The position numbers and the translations under genes are program-made. This document shows, one piece after another, positions 6,541 to 8,041 of a stretch of 8,041 nt of DNA (its first letter is position 1; each line of letters opens with the position of its first letter). Source of the DNA: Prevotellaceae bacterium. Lineage in GTDB: Bacteria; Bacteroidota; Bacteroidia; Bacteroidales; UBA932. The stretch is taken from positions 1 through 8,041 of the forward strand of contig JAITSM010000169.1 of NCBI GenBank assembly GCA_031287815.1, in the 5' to 3' direction. The notes under the pieces are model-generated. The model had not been told where the DNA came from. It was given only the letters and a program-made list of their open reading frames with translations, and ran no database searches.

Positions 6541-6614
6541 CGGGGTGTGGCGCAGTTGGCTAGCGCACTTGCATGGGGTGCAAGGGGTCGAAAGTTCGAG
6601 TCTTTTCACCCCGA
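6541..6614 (+). tRNA. tRNA-Pro, anticodon GGG
   Basis: A complete cloverleaf is present. The acceptor CGGGGTG (6541-6547) pairs fully with CACCCCG (6607-6613). The D stem is GCGC/GCGC, and the anticodon stem CTTGC/GCAAG encloses the loop ATGGGGT with GGG at 6575-6577. The variable loop is GGGTC. The T stem GAAAG/CTTTT has one G-T wobble, and its loop is TTCGAGT. The C1-G72 pair and discriminator A73 (6614) are bacterial proline identity elements. G36-G37 fits a TrmD m1G37 substrate. The A32-U38 pair is the feature known in tRNA-Ala(GGC) and tRNA-Pro(GGG) that tunes decoding accuracy. CCA is not encoded (CTT follows), so it must be added enzymatically. Confidence 0.97.
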
Positions 6615-6617
6615 CTT

Positions 6618-6662
6618 ATTGAAAATAAATTATTTACGCATTTTTTTGGAAATAATTTCAAT
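6618..6662 (+). promoter_or_regulatory. AT-rich inverted repeat spanning the tRNA-rsmF gap and the rsmF start codon
   Basis: ATTGAAA (6618-6624) pairs with TTTCAAT (6656-6662), and TTATTT (6630-6635) with AAATAA (6650-6655), leaving a 5-nt bulge and a 14-nt loop. The right arm includes the first two bases of the rsmF ATG. It could cap the tRNA 3' trailer for processing or modulate rsmF initiation. Being almost all A-T, it is thermodynamically weak. Confidence 0.35.
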
Positions 6663-8019
6663 GTTAATTCTTCCTGACATATTTCTGCAGCGAACAAAAA
6701 ATATTCTTAATAGCGAATTTGATGATTTTGTTGATGCTCTTAATCGCAATCCTGTTGTGAGTTTACGCAAAAATCCACACAAAAATACTGATATAAACAG
6801 TTGTGGAAACGTTGCATGGTGCAAAGATGGAATTTATTTGCCGTATCGAACATCGTTTACGCTCGACCCTGATTTTCACGCCGGAGCGTATTATATACAG
6901 GAAGCAAGTTCGATGTTTTTAGAACAGGTTTTTAAGCAGTATTTTTGTAAAAATGACAAAATTATTGCTTTGGATTTATGTGCGGCGCCGGGAGGAAAAG
7001 CAACACATTTGCTTTCGCTTTTGCCTGAAAATTCGTTACTTGTAGCAAATGATGTTATTCGTGGCAGAACGAAAATTTTATATGAAAATCTTGTAAAATG
7101 GGGAAATCCAAACATTGTGATAACTAATAACGACCCGAAAAATTTTGTGCTGCTGAATAATTTTTTTGATTTGATTTTGGTTGATGCGCCGTGTTCGGGC
7201 GAAGGAATGTTTCGCAAGGATAACGAAGCGGCAAAAGAATGGTCGATTGAAAATGTCAAACTTTGCGCCGAACGCCAGCGTCGTATACTGGCAGATGCCT
7301 GGAATTCGCTAAAACACGATGGATTGCTGATATATTGCACCTGCACTTACAATATCGAGGAAAATGAACAAAATGTAAAATGGATGACTGATAAATTTTC
7401 GGCAACAAATTTGCATGTGAAAACTCAAACAGAATGGGGAATTACAGAAAATTTAATACCTGAAATTTTTTCTTACCGCTTTTATCCGCACAAAACAAAA
7501 GGCGAAGGTTTTTGTTTGAGCGTATTGCGTAAAAATGCTGACAGTACACAATATCGTGAAAGGAAAGCGACTCAAAAACAAAAAAATATTCCTGCAACGT
7601 TCGACTTTGCGCGTACATATCTGTTGAATGCGGAAAAATACAATTTTATAATCGAAAATAATGTTATAAAAGCCATTCCAAAAGAAATTGCAAACGAAAT
7701 AAATATTATCGAAAACCGTTTACGATGCTTGTTTGCAGGCGTTATGGCAGGAACAATAAAAGGGAAAAATTTTGTTCCTTCTCATTCGCTTGCTATGTCG
7801 GCTGATTTAAATATTGATGCTTTTCCTAAAATCAATGTAGATAAACTTTCGGCGCTTAAATTTCTGCATAGAGATAATCTTGCTTTTGATAGTCATACAA
7901 TCGGTTATAATCTTATTTGTTTCAATAATAATGTGTTGGGCTGGGTGAAAAATATTGGAAATCGAACCAATAATTTATATCCGCAAGAATGGCGCATACT
8001 TATGGGTATTAAGTCATAA
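6661..8019 (+). CDS. rsmF: RsmF-type 16S rRNA (cytosine-C5)-methyltransferase (NOL1/NOP2/Sun family)
   Basis: A predicted SAM-dependent enzyme placing 5-methylcytosine in 16S rRNA (C1407 in E. coli) in the cytoplasm. The 452-residue product has an N-terminal domain containing HAGAYYIQEASSMF (73-86). The Rossmann methyltransferase core follows: SAM motif I DLCAAPGGK (105-113), acidic ribose-binding ND (130-131), motif IV DAPCSGEG (175-182) with Cys178, and motif VI YCTCTYN (225-231) with Cys228. Cys228 is the expected nucleophile and Cys178 the product-releasing cysteine of this two-cysteine family. A C-terminal RNA-binding domain (roughly 350-452) ends with NNLYPQEWRI. The ATG at 6661 is chosen because the in-frame ATG at 6547 lies inside the tRNA and merely translates it. 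The gene sits 46 nt after tRNA-Pro without a clear promoter of its own, so co-transcription is plausible. It is markedly AT-rich compared with the macroglobulin gene. Confidence 0.94.
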   Translation: MLILPDIFLQRTKNILNSEFDDFVDALNRNPVVSLRKNPHKNTDINSCGNVAWCKDGIYLPYRTSFTLDPDFHAGAYYIQEASSMFLEQVFKQYFCKNDKIIALDLCAAPGGKATHLLSLLPENSLLVANDVIRGRTKILYENLVKWGNPNIVITNNDPKNFVLLNNFFDLILVDAPCSGEGMFRKDNEAAKEWSIENVKLCAERQRRILADAWNSLKHDGLLIYCTCTYNIEENEQNVKWMTDKFSATNLHVKTQTEWGITENLIPEIFSYRFYPHKTKGEGFCLSVLRKNADSTQYRERKATQKQKNIPATFDFARTYLLNAEKYNFIIENNVIKAIPKEIANEINIIENRLRCLFAGVMAGTIKGKNFVPSHSLAMSADLNIDAFPKINVDKLSALKFLHRDNLAFDSHTIGYNLICFNNNVLGWVKNIGNRTNNLYPQEWRILMGIKS

Positions 8020-8041
8020 AAAATAGAGTTTATATAGATTA

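Noticed and set aside
6547..6660. In-frame N-terminal extension of rsmF starting at ATG 6547
   Set aside because: It reads through the body of tRNA-Pro, and the extra 38 residues are a translation of the tRNA. The RsmF-family N-terminus begins naturally at the ATG at 6661.

Overview
This window looks like chromosomal DNA from a Bacteroidota species, probably a Bacteroidales-like lineage. Three things point there. Several promoter-like sites fit the Bacteroidetes pattern TTTG - about 20 nt - TAnnTTTG. The start codons lack Shine-Dalgarno sequences. The proteins read as Bacteroidota-type: a very large alpha-2-macroglobulin lipoprotein and an RsmF-type rRNA methyltransferase. The tRNA gene does not encode its 3' CCA.

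Layout, left to right. (1) 1-147, minus strand: the first 49 codons of a secreted protein (signal peptide, then beta-strand-rich sequence) that runs off the left edge. (2) 148-957: about 800 bp with no convincing gene but much repeat structure. It holds a palindrome flanked by 16-bp direct repeats, a GGCC-type palindrome, three blocks of 7- or 8-bp tandem repeats, and two divergent copies of a structured element of about 110-120 nt (504-623 and 791-901). Each copy keeps three short blocks that can pair with one another in two competing ways. Minus-strand promoter-like sequences lie at 729-759 and 901-932. (3) 958-6447, minus strand: an intact 1829-residue alpha-2-macroglobulin-family lipoprotein with a canonical CLEQ thioester motif. 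(4) 6448-6540: a compact divergent promoter region serving the macroglobulin gene leftward and a tRNA gene rightward. (5) 6541-6614, plus strand: tRNA-Pro(GGG). (6) 6661-8019, plus strand: rsmF-like 16S rRNA m5C methyltransferase, 46 nt after the tRNA and possibly transcribed with it.

The genes do not form one pathway. The macroglobulin is predicted to be an envelope protease trap, while the tRNA and rsmF serve translation. Base composition changes sharply across the tRNA: the macroglobulin gene is about half G+C, with its 3' half higher, whereas rsmF is clearly AT-rich. The signal most worth following is the duplicated structured element in the left intergenic region, which may be a small-RNA family or a non-autonomous mobile or REP-like element. 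I could not assign it to a known family from sequence alone.
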